30,249 nt of DNA. Source: an uncultured Eubacteriales bacterium (lineage in GTDB: Bacteria; Bacillota; Clostridia; Monoglobales; Monoglobaceae). The stretch lies in the NCBI GenBank assembly GCA_900550775.1, contig URTH01000001.1, forward strand, positions 1 through 30,249, given 5' to 3'. The notes under the pieces are model-generated. The model worked only from the letters and a program-made list of their open reading frames with translations. It made no database searches and was not told the DNA's origin. Made by a program: the position numbers and the translations under genes. Shown here piece by piece: positions 15,184 through 23,259 of the stretch. Position 1 is the stretch's first letter, and the number at the start of each line of letters is the position of its first letter.

Positions 15184-16081
15184 AGAAGAAGCCTTAGAGC
15201 TGGCGGCGCAGGAATTTGGCGTTCCGGTCAGCGAACTGTCTTATAAGGTAGAGCGCGAGGTCGGCAAGGGACTGATGGGTCTTTTGCTCGGCAAAGAGGT
15301 CATCATTTCTGCCTGGATCACCAAGGAAGCCGAGGAGGAAGAGGAAAAACTCCGCAAAATTGCGCAAAAGCGCGCCGAGTCGGAAAAGCTGGAGGCAAAG
15401 GACGGCAGCCAGAACCCGTATGCACCGAAGGAAGAACCGGCATTTTTAGATCATGTCGGCCCCGGCGGCAGACAGAAAAAGAAACCGGCGGAAAAGGCAA
15501 AGACGCCGCAAAAACCCGATACGGAAAAGCCTGCCGCAGAAAAGCCGGCCGAGGAGACTGCGGCAAAGACCGAAAAACCGGCAGCCAAAGAGGGCGGCAG
15601 CAAAAAACGCCGCGAGGTAACCGAGCAATCCTTAAAGGATGCCGCATACTTTGCGACCGAGCTGGTACACAAGATGGGGCTTGAGGATGCCGAGGTTGCG
15701 GTTGTAAACAGCGGCGAGTCCGTGGACGTTACGGTTTCCGGCTCTAAAATGGGGCTTTTGATCGGCAAGCGCGGCGATACGCTGGATGCCGTGCAGTATC
15801 TGGTTAGCCTGTACGTGAATAAAGAAAAGAATTCATATATCAAAGTCAACGTAGACACAGAGGGCTACCGTGCAAAGCGGGAGGAAACCCTGGTAAAGCT
15901 TGCCAAGGGTTTGGAGCGCCGTGTGATACGGGAACGCAGAGCGGTTGCGCTGGAGCCGATGTCTCCCAATGAGCGGCGCATCATTCATGCGACTCTGCAA
16001 AACAGTACAAAAGTAAAGACCTACAGCGTGGGAGAAGAGCCGCACCGCAAGGTGACCGTGGCTCCGATCGACGAGGCGTAG
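15149..16081 (+). CDS. jag: RNA-binding cell-elongation regulator Jag/EloR (KhpB)
   Basis: This 310-residue protein has a Jag_N domain (about 1-50, with SKEEALELAAQEFGV and GLLLGKEV). A long Lys/Pro/Ala/Glu-rich linker follows (about 55-155, with repeated KPAAEKPAEE-like blocks). Then come a KH domain with GSKMGLLIGKRGDTLDAVQYL (about 192-212) and a C-terminal R3H domain, with ERRAVALEPMSPNERRIIH. Jag/KhpB binds RNA and influences cell elongation and division in other Firmicutes. ATG 15149 has AGGGGAG upstream; a TTG two codons earlier is less likely. A strong terminator follows, closing the rpmH operon. Confidence 0.94.
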   Translation: MLRKIEKNAKSKEEALELAAQEFGVPVSELSYKVEREVGKGLMGLLLGKEVIISAWITKEAEEEEEKLRKIAQKRAESEKLEAKDGSQNPYAPKEEPAFLDHVGPGGRQKKKPAEKAKTPQKPDTEKPAAEKPAEETAAKTEKPAAKEGGSKKRREVTEQSLKDAAYFATELVHKMGLEDAEVAVVNSGESVDVTVSGSKMGLLIGKRGDTLDAVQYLVSLYVNKEKNSYIKVNVDTEGYRAKREETLVKLAKGLERRVIRERRAVALEPMSPNERRIIHATLQNSTKVKTYSVGEEPHRKVTVAPIDEA

Positions 16082-16093
16082 GGACGCAGAGCC

Positions 16094-16127
16094 GGCCGCA
16101 GTTCTTGCCAAAGAGTTGCGGCCTTTT
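16094..16127 (+). terminator. Intrinsic terminator after jag
   Basis: A 13-bp stem GGCCGCAGTTCTT / AAGAGTTGCGGCC (two wobble pairs in the transcript) with a GCCA loop is directly followed by TTTT. It lies 13 nt after the jag stop. Confidence 0.85.
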
Positions 16128-16184
16128 ACTAGCCGAATTGCCCTTTGGGGCGAGCGCGGATGAAAGACAGAGGATGAAACAACA

Positions 16185-16463
16185 ATGAGTTACCGCTATT
16201 TTGAAAACCGTGACTGTGAATATTATCCCTGCCATGCACTGGATAAGATGAACTGTCTGTTTTGCTTTTGCCCCCTCTATTTTCTGGAGGATTGCGGCGG
16301 TCATTTTACCATGATTGCCGGCGCCTCCAAAGAGGCGATCAAGGATTGCAGCCATTGCCTGATTCCGCACAAAGAGGGCGGCTATGACTATGTGATGGAA
16401 AAGCTGAAGGGACGCAGACGGTCGGAGGATCAGCATCAGTATTACGGAGAAGAGTGGCTCTGA
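16185..16463 (+). CDS. Cysteine-rich small-domain protein (putative metal binding)
   Basis: This 92-residue protein has eight Cys in a pattern typical of the cysteine-rich small domain (I believe PF04071): FENRDCEYYPCH, NCLFCFCPLYF, CGGHF and CSHCLIPH. The clustered Cys/His suggest zinc or iron-sulfur binding, but the biochemical role is unknown to me. The C-terminus is charged and probably disordered (KGRRRSEDQHQYY). It sits alone between the jag terminator and argD, 26 nt before argD, so it is possibly co-transcribed with the arginine genes. In other Clostridia relatives are small stand-alone proteins. Confidence 0.8.
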   Translation: MSYRYFENRDCEYYPCHALDKMNCLFCFCPLYFLEDCGGHFTMIAGASKEAIKDCSHCLIPHKEGGYDYVMEKLKGRRRSEDQHQYYGEEWL

Positions 16464-16489
16464 GCCGATGACGGAAAGAGGAATTTTAT

Positions 16490-17684
16490 ATGAACTTGGA
16501 AGAAATCAAAGCACTGGATCAAAAATATTATATGAATACCTTTGGCGAGCGGACGCCGGTATGTTTTACCAAGGGAGAGGGAATCACCTTAACCGATACC
16601 GAGGGTAAAGAATACCTGGACTTTTTTGCCGGGATTGCGGTCAATGCCCTGGGCTATGCGCATCCGCGCCTGGTACGGGAGCTGACCGATCAGATTGCCG
16701 GGGTGACGCATACCTCCAGTGTGTACTATGTGGAAAACCAAGCAAAGCTGGCACAGCTGCTGGCGGAAAACAGCTGCGCCGACCGCGTGTTTTTTGCAAG
16801 TACGGGCGCGGAGGCCAACGAGGGCGCGATTAAGCTTGCCAAAAAATACTTTGTCGAACAGGGAAAGCCCGAAAAGCGGGAGTTTGTGACTTTAAAAAAT
16901 TCGTTCCACGGAAGGACGCTGGCAACCGTAGCGGCAACCGGCCAGGAAAAATTCCAAAAGCCGTACCGGCCGCTTATGGAAAAGTTTTTACATATTGAGG
17001 CCGAGGATATTGACGCGCTGAAAAAGGCGGTCAATGTCAACACAGCCGCCGTAATGATTGAGCTGATCCAGGGCGAGAGCGGTGTCCTGCCGCTCAGTCA
17101 GGCATATGTTGACGCCATCTGCAGCGTTTGCAGAGAGCATGACGCACTGCTGATTGTCGATGAGGTGCAGACCGGAATCGGCAGAACGGGCAACCTGTTT
17201 GCCTATGAGTGGTACGGGATTGAGCCGGATATCATCACCATGGCAAAGGGGCTTGGCGATCGGCGCGCTGGCTGCCAAGGAGTCGGTCGCAGCGGCGTTC
17301 CATCCCGGCGATCACGGAACCACCTTTGGCGGAAACCCCTTGTCGTGCCGTGCCGGTCTTGTCGTACTGGACGAGCTGCTGCATCACGGTCTTTTGGCGC
17401 ATGCGGCAGAGATGGGCACATATTTGAAGGAAAAGCTGGATAAGCTCGCAGAGAATCATGACGCGGTTTTGACGGTGCGCGGCAAAGGTCTGATGCTGGG
17501 CGTTGTTTTTAAGGACGCGATTGCAAAGCAGGTCGGAAACGCCCTGCGCGAGTGCGGAATTTTGGTCGGCGTTGTCGGAGGAAACGTGCTGCGGATTGTG
17601 CCGCCGCTGATTGTGTCGGAGCGGGAGATTGACGCATTTGTTTCGGCGCTCGGCCGGATACTTACAGGTGAGGAGAGGGGTTAA
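16490..17684 (+). pseudogene. argD: Acetylornithine aminotransferase gene with an internal frameshift
   Basis: The first frame (16490-17257) encodes a good ArgD N-terminal part: NSFHGRT, DEVQTGIGRTG and the PLP-lysine motif MAKGLG (Lys about 253). After GGC at 17255-17257 the homologous sequence continues one base later (ATC at 17259) as IGALAAKES, then GDHGTTFGGNPLSCRAGL, and runs to the stop at 17684. The expected KGLGGGVPIGA-type stretch needs 12 nt where only one G is present, so about 11 nt appear missing and GGVP is lost. Adding 11 nt restores a frame of about 401 residues. The first frame alone stops at 17443 with an unrelated tail. ArgD makes acetylornithine in arginine synthesis; argF follows by 3 nt. 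A real mutation or an assembly error are both possible. Confidence 0.88.
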
Positions 17685-17687
17685 AGT

Positions 17688-18608
17688 ATGAAACATTTTA
17701 TCAGTATTCACGATATCACCACAGAGGAATTTCACGCATTGCTGGATCTTGCGATTCGGCTGAAGAAGGAGACCAAGGCCGGGATTGCGCACCCGATTTT
17801 AAAGGGCAAGTCGCTCGGTATGATTTTTACCAAGTCCTCGACCAGAACACGGATTTCCTTTGAGGTTGGCATGTACCAGCTGGGCGGTCATCCGCTCTAC
17901 TTAAATGCAAACGATATGCAGCTCGGCCGCGGAGAGAGCATCTATGACACGGCAAATGTGATGAGCCGCTTTGTGGACGGAATCATGATCCGCACCTTTG
18001 CGCACCAGGACGTTTTGGATCTGGCAAAGTACGGAACCGTGCCGGTGATTAACGCGCTGACGGATGATCTGCATCCGTGCCAGGCAATGGCCGATCTGAT
18101 GACGGTGTATGAACATAAGGGTAAGCTGGAGGGATTAAAGCTTGCCTATGTCGGAGACGGAAACAATGTGGCGCACTCCCTGCTCTATGCCTGCGCCAAG
18201 GCCGGTATGCACATGTCGGTGGCAACGCCGAAGGGCTATGCCTGCGCCGAAGAAGTGGTAGAAAACGCGAAGGCGGACGCCAAGGAGACCGGGTCCCGAA
18301 TCTTGATTACCAATGACCCGGAGGAGGCGGTTGCCGGTGCGGACGTGGTATGCACCGACACCTGGACGAGTATGGGACAGGAGGCCGAAAAAGCGGAGCG
18401 CGTGAAGATCTTTAAGGATTATCAGGTCAACGCCGCACTTTTTGCAAAGTCCAAGGAGGACAGCGTATTTATTCACTGCCTGCCGGCTTACCGCGGCTAT
18501 GAGGTTACCGAGGATGTCATTGACGGGCCGCGCTCGATCATCTTTGACGAGGCGGAGAACCGTCTCCACGCCCAAAAGGCAATCCTGGCAACACTTATGG
18601 CAGATTAG
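17688..18608 (+). CDS. argF: Ornithine carbamoyltransferase
   Basis: This 306-residue enzyme forms citrulline from ornithine and carbamoyl phosphate. The carbamoyl-phosphate site SSTRTR (50-55), HPCQ (129-132), DTWTSMGQ (ornithine-side, about 224-231) and HCLPAYRG (about 262-269) are intact, and FDEAENRLHAQKA closes the C-terminus. The SMG motif supports ornithine rather than aspartate as substrate. ATG 17688 starts three bases after the argD stop with GAGGAGAGGGG upstream, so it is in the same operon. The downstream GNAT gene begins 27 nt after it. Confidence 0.96.
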   Translation: MKHFISIHDITTEEFHALLDLAIRLKKETKAGIAHPILKGKSLGMIFTKSSTRTRISFEVGMYQLGGHPLYLNANDMQLGRGESIYDTANVMSRFVDGIMIRTFAHQDVLDLAKYGTVPVINALTDDLHPCQAMADLMTVYEHKGKLEGLKLAYVGDGNNVAHSLLYACAKAGMHMSVATPKGYACAEEVVENAKADAKETGSRILITNDPEEAVAGADVVCTDTWTSMGQEAEKAERVKIFKDYQVNAALFAKSKEDSVFIHCLPAYRGYEVTEDVIDGPRSIIFDEAENRLHAQKAILATLMAD

Positions 18609-18635
18609 CAGCTTTTGCGGAAAGGTCGAATAAAA

Positions 18636-19118
18636 ATGGAAAGCTTATATGCATTTGAAGTAAAGCACGCCACCGAAGAGGATATCCCTGCGATCCATAA
18701 GATCACCAAGGACGCATTTTTAAAGTATTGCGAGATGGCAGGGCTGAGCTATGATATTGAGGCGCTGAACGAAACCTATGAGGATATCCGCCGTGATATC
18801 CATGAAAAAAATGTTTTTGTGGTACGCATTGACGATGAGCCGGTCGGAACCGTGCGCATTGAGCTGCTGCCGAACGGCGAGGCATACCTCAGCCGATTCG
18901 GCGTGGCAAGCCACCACCGCAACAACGGTATCGGCAAGATTTTGATGAATGTGGTGGATAAGGTCATGCGCGAAAACTGCGTAAAGACGCTTCGTCTGCA
19001 CACGGCGGCCAAGGTCGCAACCCTGATCCGCTTTTACTACGGCCGCGGTTTTTATATCGCGTCGGTGGAGAATAGCCGCGGATATCCCAGGGCAGAATTG
19101 GTAAAGGAATATCGTTAG
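18636..19118 (+). CDS. GNAT-family N-acetyltransferase
   Basis: This 160-residue acetyltransferase has the acetyl-CoA-binding motif A as [18 protein letters not shown] (about 87-104, matching the Q/RxxGxG/A pattern as R-N-N-G-I-G). An aromatic-rich C-terminus follows ([20 protein letters not shown]). The substrate is not identifiable. ATG 18636 gives a start at the conserved fold; an upstream in-frame start at 18615 is less likely. It lies 27 nt after argF and 71 nt before asnS, so it may be co-transcribed, but that does not define its target. Confidence 0.85.
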   Translation: MESLYAFEVKHATEEDIPAIHKITKDAFLKYCEMAGLSYDIEALNETYEDIRRDIHEKNVFVVRIDDEPVGTVRIELLPNGEAYLSRFGVASHHRNNGIGKILMNVVDKVMRENCVKTLRLHTAAKVATLIRFYYGRGFYIASVENSRGYPRAELVKEYR

Positions 19119-19172
19119 GCGAAAGGGCAGTCCGCCGCCCGGAATCGGGTGTGGGGGATTTGCGTTTCGCGA
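19116..19172 (+). repeat. Possible diverged repeat copy D after the GNAT gene
   Basis: After the stop codon the order TTAGGCGAAAGGGCAGTCC, CCCGGAATCGGG, GGGGGATTTGCG resembles copy B's TAGCCGAAAG, GCAATCC, CCCCGATTTTGGGAGGCG. The match is weak and was judged by eye. Confidence 0.3.
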
Positions 19173-19189
19173 TGGAAAGGAAGATTTTG

Positions 19190-20569
19190 ATGAAGATAAA
19201 AACACTGTTTGTCAGCACCCCTGAGGATCAGGCCGCGGTTTCGGTCTGCGGCTGGGTCAGAAATATCCGCATCTCCAAAAATTTCGGGTTTATCGAACTC
19301 AACGACGGCTCCTATTTTAAAAATGTACAGGTCGTGATTGAGGCGGAGCAGCTGGAAAATTTTTCAGAGCTTGCAAAGCTGAATATCGGCGCGGCGCTTC
19401 GCGTGGACGGCAGCCTGGTGCTGACGCCGGAGGCAAAGCAGCCGTTTGAGATTAAGGCAACATGCGTTGCGGTTGAGGGGTTGAGCGCACCCGAATATCC
19501 GCTGCAAAAAAAGCGGCATACCTTTGAGTATCTGCGCACGATTCCGCATCTGCGCCCCAGAGCCAACACGTTTTCCGCGGTCTTTCGCGTGCGTTCTCTG
19601 ATTGCGTTTGCGATCCATAAATTCTTTCAGGAGCGCGGATTTGTCTATGTGCATACGCCGCTGATTACCGGCAGCGACTGTGAGGGCGCCGGAGAGATGT
19701 TTCAGGTAACCACCTTAGACCTTAACAATCCGCCAAAGGACGATGACGGACAGACCGATTATACCAAGGATTTCTTCCGCCGCCATACCTCGCTGACCGT
19801 CAGCGGTCAGTTAGAGGCTGAGGATTTTGCGATGGCGTTTGGCGATGTCTATACCTTTGGCCCGACCTTCCGTGCGGAAAACTCCAATACCACGCGGCAC
19901 GCGGCAGAATTTTGGATGATTGAGCCGGAAATCGCTTTTGCGGATCTTGACGACGATATGGCACTGGCTGAGGATATGTTAAAGTCTGTCATCCGCTACG
20001 TGTTAGAGCAGGCGCCGGAGGAAATGAAGTTCTTTAACCAGTTTGTGGACAAGGGACTTTTGGAGCGGCTTGATAACGTTGTCAGCAACGAATTCGGGAA
20101 AATCACCTATACCGAGGCGGTTGCGCTGCTGCAAAAGAGCGGCAAGACGTTTGAATACCCGGTACAGTGGGGCATGGATCTGCAGACCGAGCATGAACGC
20201 TATCTGACCGAAGAAGTGTTTAAAAAGCCGATCTTTGTGACCGATTATCCCAAAGAAATCAAGGCGTTTTATATGCGGCTGAACGAGGACGGCAAGACCG
20301 TTGCTGCGATGGACTGTCTGGTTCCCGGCATCGGCGAGATTATCGGCGGCAGCCAGAGAGAAGAACGGCTGGATGTTCTGCTCTCGCGGATGGAGGAAAT
20401 GGGGCTTGCCAAAGAGGATTACGAACACTATTTAGACCTGCGCCGGTTCGGCAGTAACAAGCATGCCGGCTTCGGCCTTGGGTTTGAACGTGCCGTGATG
20501 TATTTAACCGGCATGAGCAATATCCGCGATGTATTGCCCTATCCGCGTACCGTGGGCAGTCTGTATTAA
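19190..20569 (+). CDS. asnS: Asparaginyl-tRNA synthetase
   Basis: This is a 459-residue class IIb synthetase. The N-terminal OB-fold (about 15-105) has [22 protein letters not shown]. Class II motif 2 is [21 protein letters not shown] and motif 3 is [15 protein letters not shown]. The [13 protein letters not shown] sequence and the length fit AsnRS rather than AspRS, which has an extra GAD domain. The C-terminus DVLPYPRT is also typical. ATG 19190 has AAGGAAG upstream. The upstream gap is too short (71 nt) for a T-box, so T-box control from this position is not supported. The TPR gene follows by 15 nt. Confidence 0.96.
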   Translation: MKIKTLFVSTPEDQAAVSVCGWVRNIRISKNFGFIELNDGSYFKNVQVVIEAEQLENFSELAKLNIGAALRVDGSLVLTPEAKQPFEIKATCVAVEGLSAPEYPLQKKRHTFEYLRTIPHLRPRANTFSAVFRVRSLIAFAIHKFFQERGFVYVHTPLITGSDCEGAGEMFQVTTLDLNNPPKDDDGQTDYTKDFFRRHTSLTVSGQLEAEDFAMAFGDVYTFGPTFRAENSNTTRHAAEFWMIEPEIAFADLDDDMALAEDMLKSVIRYVLEQAPEEMKFFNQFVDKGLLERLDNVVSNEFGKITYTEAVALLQKSGKTFEYPVQWGMDLQTEHERYLTEEVFKKPIFVTDYPKEIKAFYMRLNEDGKTVAAMDCLVPGIGEIIGGSQREERLDVLLSRMEEMGLAKEDYEHYLDLRRFGSNKHAGFGLGFERAVMYLTGMSNIRDVLPYPRTVGSLY

Positions 20570-20584
20570 AAAGGAGTGTAAAAA

Positions 20585-21343
20585 ATGCCGTTTGGAATTC
20601 CGATTTGGAGAATTGTGCTGGTCGTGATCCTGATCTTTTTGGTGGTAAAGCGGGCAGACCTGGTGGCTGCCTTTGCGAAGATGAAGTACCAAAAGCGTCA
20701 GTATCCGCAGGCGATGCGTATTTATAAAATTGCCGATAAAATCGGCAATCTCAGCCTTGGCAACAAGCTTACCTTAGGATATGTTTGTCTGCGCTGCGGC
20801 TGCCTGGAAGAAGCCAGAAAGCACCTTATGCTTTGCAGCACGCTGACTAAGCGCGGCAGTGCGGACCGCAACCAGGTCAATAACATTTTGGCGCTGGTCA
20901 GCTGGAAGGAAGGAAACTTAGACGACGCCATTGAGATTTTGGAGGACGTCATGGATTCCGGCTATCAGACAACTGTGGTCTATCAAAACCTGGGTATCTT
21001 TTATAACCTGAAAGACGATGCAAAAAAGGCGCTTTCCTTTAACCTTGCGGCGTATGACTATAACAGTGACGATCCGATCATCTGTGATAATCTGGCCGAC
21101 GCCTATGCAAAAAACGGTGAATTCGAGAAGGCGGCAGAGATTTACGAGAGCTTTATTCATCAAGATCCGGAGCCGCGGTTCCCGGAGGCGTATTACGGCT
21201 ACGGCGAAGTGTTGATTCAGCTCGGAAAACGCGAAGAAGGCCTTGCGATGATAGAAAAGGGACTGACCAAGCCGTTTTCGTATTTAAGCATCCGCCCCAA
21301 AGAGGAGATCGAGGAACGGTACCGGAGTCTTAGCCGAAAGTGA
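20585..21343 (+). CDS. Membrane-anchored tetratricopeptide-repeat protein
   Basis: This 252-residue protein has one N-terminal hydrophobic segment (about residues 6-22, RIVLVVILIFLVV) followed by positive charges, so the remainder is probably cytoplasmic. At least four to five helical TPR units follow, for example around YQNLGIFYNLKDDAKKALSF, CDNLADAYAKNGEFEKAAEI and YYGYGEVLIQLGKREEGLAM. TPR proteins act as protein-interaction scaffolds; the partner is not known. AAGGAG precedes ATG 20585. It follows asnS by 15 nt. The last residues (SLSRK) lie in a dispersed repeat unit. Confidence 0.82.
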   Translation: MPFGIPIWRIVLVVILIFLVVKRADLVAAFAKMKYQKRQYPQAMRIYKIADKIGNLSLGNKLTLGYVCLRCGCLEEARKHLMLCSTLTKRGSADRNQVNNILALVSWKEGNLDDAIEILEDVMDSGYQTTVVYQNLGIFYNLKDDAKKALSFNLAAYDYNSDDPIICDNLADAYAKNGEFEKAAEIYESFIHQDPEPRFPEAYYGYGEVLIQLGKREEGLAMIEKGLTKPFSYLSIRPKEEIEERYRSLSRK

Positions 21344-21405
21344 GCAATCCGAACCCCGATTTTGGGAGGCGAACCCGATATGCCCTGTGATTGAAAAATC
21401 ACAAA
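21328..21405 (+). repeat. Dispersed repeat copy B plus hairpin after the TPR gene
   Basis: The unit starts with TTAGCCGAAAG overlapping the stop codon and continues to CCGATTTTGGGAGGCG (21356-21371), matching copy A after hemZ in the same sense as the gene. A perfect stem TGTGATT-GAAA-AATCACA follows at 21386-21403. Its role is unknown. Confidence 0.55.
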
Positions 21406-21491
21406 TTTGCCTGCTTAAACCATATTGTGTTCGTCGCCTTGATGGCAAGACGGAGGATATTCCGGCATAGCGGCGGAGAATATAAGCACAA

Positions 21492-21521
21492 TAAAAGGCG
21501 TCCCGTATGGGGCGCCTTTAT
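21492..21521. terminator. Bidirectional intrinsic terminator between the TPR gene and veg
   Basis: An 11-bp stem AAAGGCGTCCC / GGGGCGCCTTT (one wobble pair) with a GTAT loop has A-rich and T-rich outer ends, so it can serve the rightward TPR transcript and the leftward veg transcript. Confidence 0.85.
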
Positions 21522-21539
21522 AGAAATTACAGGATAAAA

Positions 21540-21827
21540 TCAGTCGAGCGAATCGGGGTTTTGTCCGTCCTCTTCCGGCTCACAGATCACAACTTCAACC
21601 GCACGGGTTAAAATGTCGGTGTAGCTGTAAGAGACGCGGCGTTCGCTCGCCATAAAATCATCCGGTGTGTTAAGCTTTACAATAAAAATACTGGGGTAGG
21701 TTCCTTCGATTACGCCCTCACGGGTTACGGTTTGTTTTCTCCCTCTTTTTGCGGTAAGCTTGACCTTATTTCCCACATGGTCAGACAAGCTGGACTTAAT
21801 TTTAACCAAATCATTTTGAACAAACAA
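21540..21827 (-). CDS. veg: Veg family protein (biofilm-related small protein)
   Basis: This is a small protein of about 95 residues with the Veg hallmarks: NDLVKIKSSLSDHVGNKVKLTAKRGR, EGTYPSIFIVKL and ERRVSYSYTDILTRAVEV. In B. subtilis Veg promotes biofilm gene expression; its biochemical mode is less clear. Homologous sequence begins at FVQNDLVKIK. The best start is the TTG at 21827, with AAGGGG eight bases upstream; a GTG at 21836 is the alternative. The open frame upstream to 22004 spans the promoter and is not coding. The C-terminus is acidic (EPEEDGQNPDSLD). A very good promoter lies 30-60 nt upstream. Confidence 0.9.
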   Translation of the reverse strand: MFVQNDLVKIKSSLSDHVGNKVKLTAKRGRKQTVTREGVIEGTYPSIFIVKLNTPDDFMASERRVSYSYTDILTRAVEVVICEPEEDGQNPDSLD

Positions 21828-21858
21828 ACCTAACACCCCTTTTTCAATTTCTCTGTCA

Positions 21859-21887
21859 AGTATACCATAGTTTTGCAAAATTGTAAA
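21859..21887 (-). promoter_or_regulatory. Promoter of veg
   Basis: On the minus strand TTTACA (21882-21887), a 17-nt spacer and TATACT (21859-21864) form a strong sigma-A-type promoter. This matches veg being a classically well-transcribed gene in Bacillus. Confidence 0.75.
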
Positions 21888-21916
21888 TAGAAAAAAACGA
21901 AAAATTACGACTCGTT

Positions 21917-21930
21917 TACAATTTTGTAAC
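21917..21930. promoter_or_regulatory. Palindrome TTACAA-TT-TTGTAA in the veg-azlC intergenic region
   Basis: A 14-bp inverted repeat (6-bp arms, 2-nt spacer) lies about 75 nt before azlC. The longer motif TTTACAATTTTG containing it also occurs in opposite orientation over the veg -35 box. It could be an operator; no regulator is identified. Confidence 0.35.
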
Positions 21931-22002
21931 ATATCACACCGAATATAAAAAAAAATTAGTAAAAAGAACGAAATTTTACCAATGACAACAGGAGGAAATA
22001 TC

Positions 22003-22716
22003 ATGCAAAAAACGGTGCAAAACAGCTTTGCGGCCGGGATGCGGGACGGCGTGCCGATTGCGCTCGGCTACCTCTCGGTGTCCTTTACCTTCGGCATGAT
22101 GGCGGTGGCCGGCGGAATCCCCGTCTGGGCGGCGGTTGCGATTTCAATGACCAACCTGACCTCTGCCGGGCAGTTCGCCGGGATTTCCATGATTGCGGCC
22201 ATGGCAAGCTATTTTGAGGTCGCCCTAACTCAGCTGGTGATTAACATTCGCTATGCGCTGATGTCACTTTCGCTTTCGCAAAAGCTGGATCGCGGGGTTA
22301 AGACGCCGGCGCGGCTTCTCATCTCGTTTGGCATCACGGACGAGGTTTTTGCGGTGGCATCCACCAAGGAGGGCATGGTCGGCAAGCGCTATATGGGCGG
22401 CCTGATCGCCGTGCCGTATATCGGGTGGGCGCTCGGCACGCTGCTCGGCGCAGTGGCAGGCACGCTGCTCCCTCCGGCGGCGCAGTCCGCGCTCGGCATT
22501 GCGATTTACGGGATGTTTTTAGCCATCATCGTTCCGGCGGCAAAAAAGAGCCGCCCGGTACTGGTGGTGGTGCTTCTGGCTGCCGTACTGAGCTGCGCCT
22601 TTCGCTGGCTGCCGGTTCTAAACCGCGTCTCTGCCGGCTTTGTCATTATCATCTGTTCGGTGGCCGCCGCCGGAATCGGCGCGCTGCTGTTTCCCAAAAA
22701 GGAGGAATCCGTATGA
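22003..22716 (+). CDS. azlC: Branched-chain amino-acid exporter large subunit AzlC
   Basis: This 237-residue membrane protein of the AzlC (LIV-E) family exports branched-chain amino acids or analogues together with AzlD. Several hydrophobic segments are visible across its length. Family sequence includes PIALGYLSVSFTFGMMAV near the N-terminus, TSAGQFAGISMI, INIRYALMSLSLSQKL and the charged loop FGITDEVFAVAS. ATG 22003 has GGAGG seven bases upstream. Its stop overlaps the azlD start as ATGA. Regulation is not evident, except for a palindrome in the shared upstream region with veg. Confidence 0.93.
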   Translation: MQKTVQNSFAAGMRDGVPIALGYLSVSFTFGMMAVAGGIPVWAAVAISMTNLTSAGQFAGISMIAAMASYFEVALTQLVINIRYALMSLSLSQKLDRGVKTPARLLISFGITDEVFAVASTKEGMVGKRYMGGLIAVPYIGWALGTLLGAVAGTLLPPAAQSALGIAIYGMFLAIIVPAAKKSRPVLVVVLLAAVLSCAFRWLPVLNRVSAGFVIIICSVAAAGIGALLFPKKEESV

Positions 22717-23027
22717 CCCCATCGATAAGCCGCTTGCTCTGCTATATCGGCGTCATGGCGCTGGTTACGTATGCGGTGCGCGTCCTGCCGCTGACCCTGT
22801 TCCGCAGGGAGATTACCAATGTTTATATCCGTTCGTTTTTAGAATATATCCCCTACGCGGTGCTCGGAACCATGACGCTGCCGGATATTCTCTATTCCAC
22901 CGGGAATTTGGGCTCGGCCGTAGCCGGACTGATTGCGGCCGCCGCACTGTCGTATATGGAGCGCAGCCTGCTCACCGTGGCGGCTGCGGCGTGCGCGGTG
23001 GTGTTTTTGGTCGAGCAGCTTTTTTAG
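22713..23027 (+). CDS. azlD: Branched-chain amino-acid exporter small subunit AzlD
   Basis: This 104-residue protein has about four hydrophobic segments and the AzlD pattern: YAVRVLPLTLFRREI near the N-terminus, FLEYIPYAVLGTMTLPDIL in the middle and a hydrophobic end (AAACAVVFLVEQLF). It is the partner of AzlC, and its ATG overlaps the azlC stop by four bases with AAGGAGG upstream, so the two are translated together. An open frame extending upstream to 22425 is within azlC and is not coding. Confidence 0.92.
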   Translation: MTPSISRLLCYIGVMALVTYAVRVLPLTLFRREITNVYIRSFLEYIPYAVLGTMTLPDILYSTGNLGSAVAGLIAAAALSYMERSLLTVAAAACAVVFLVEQLF

Positions 23028-23259
23028 CGGAATGTTCTTTTTCGGTAACGGATTGCCGAGTATTGGGCGCAGCGAAAGCGGAAATCCGCCTCCCAAAATC
23101 GGAGTTTGTCTCCCGTGTGTCTAGGCGATGCCGGACGGACAAGGCACTGCGCCAGACCGCTGCTGAAATAAAACAATCAAACAATAAGAAACATCGGCTG
23201 ATCCGAAAAAATCAGCTCATTCAGCCCATATGAAAAAATTGGTCAGGAGGGATATCAAG
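23028..23259. repeat. azlD-fruK intergenic region with dispersed repeat copy C
   Basis: Within this 232-nt gap, positions 23077-23110 contain GCGGAAATCCGC and CGCCTCCCAAAATCGG (23087-23102). These are the minus-strand version of the core seen at copies A and B. No gene, clear promoter or strong terminator was seen in the rest. Confidence 0.5.

Noticed and set aside
19119..19189. T-box riboswitch before asnS
   Set aside because: The 71-nt gap is too short and shows no T-box sequence (TGGNACCGCG-like).
21828..22004. N-terminal extension of Veg, hydrophobic-looking
   Set aside because: Covers the veg promoter and AT-rich intergenic DNA; homologous sequence begins at FVQNDLVKIK.
22425..23027. 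200-residue open frame covering azlD and upstream
   Set aside because: The first part is an out-of-frame reading of azlC; only the part from 22713 matches AzlD.
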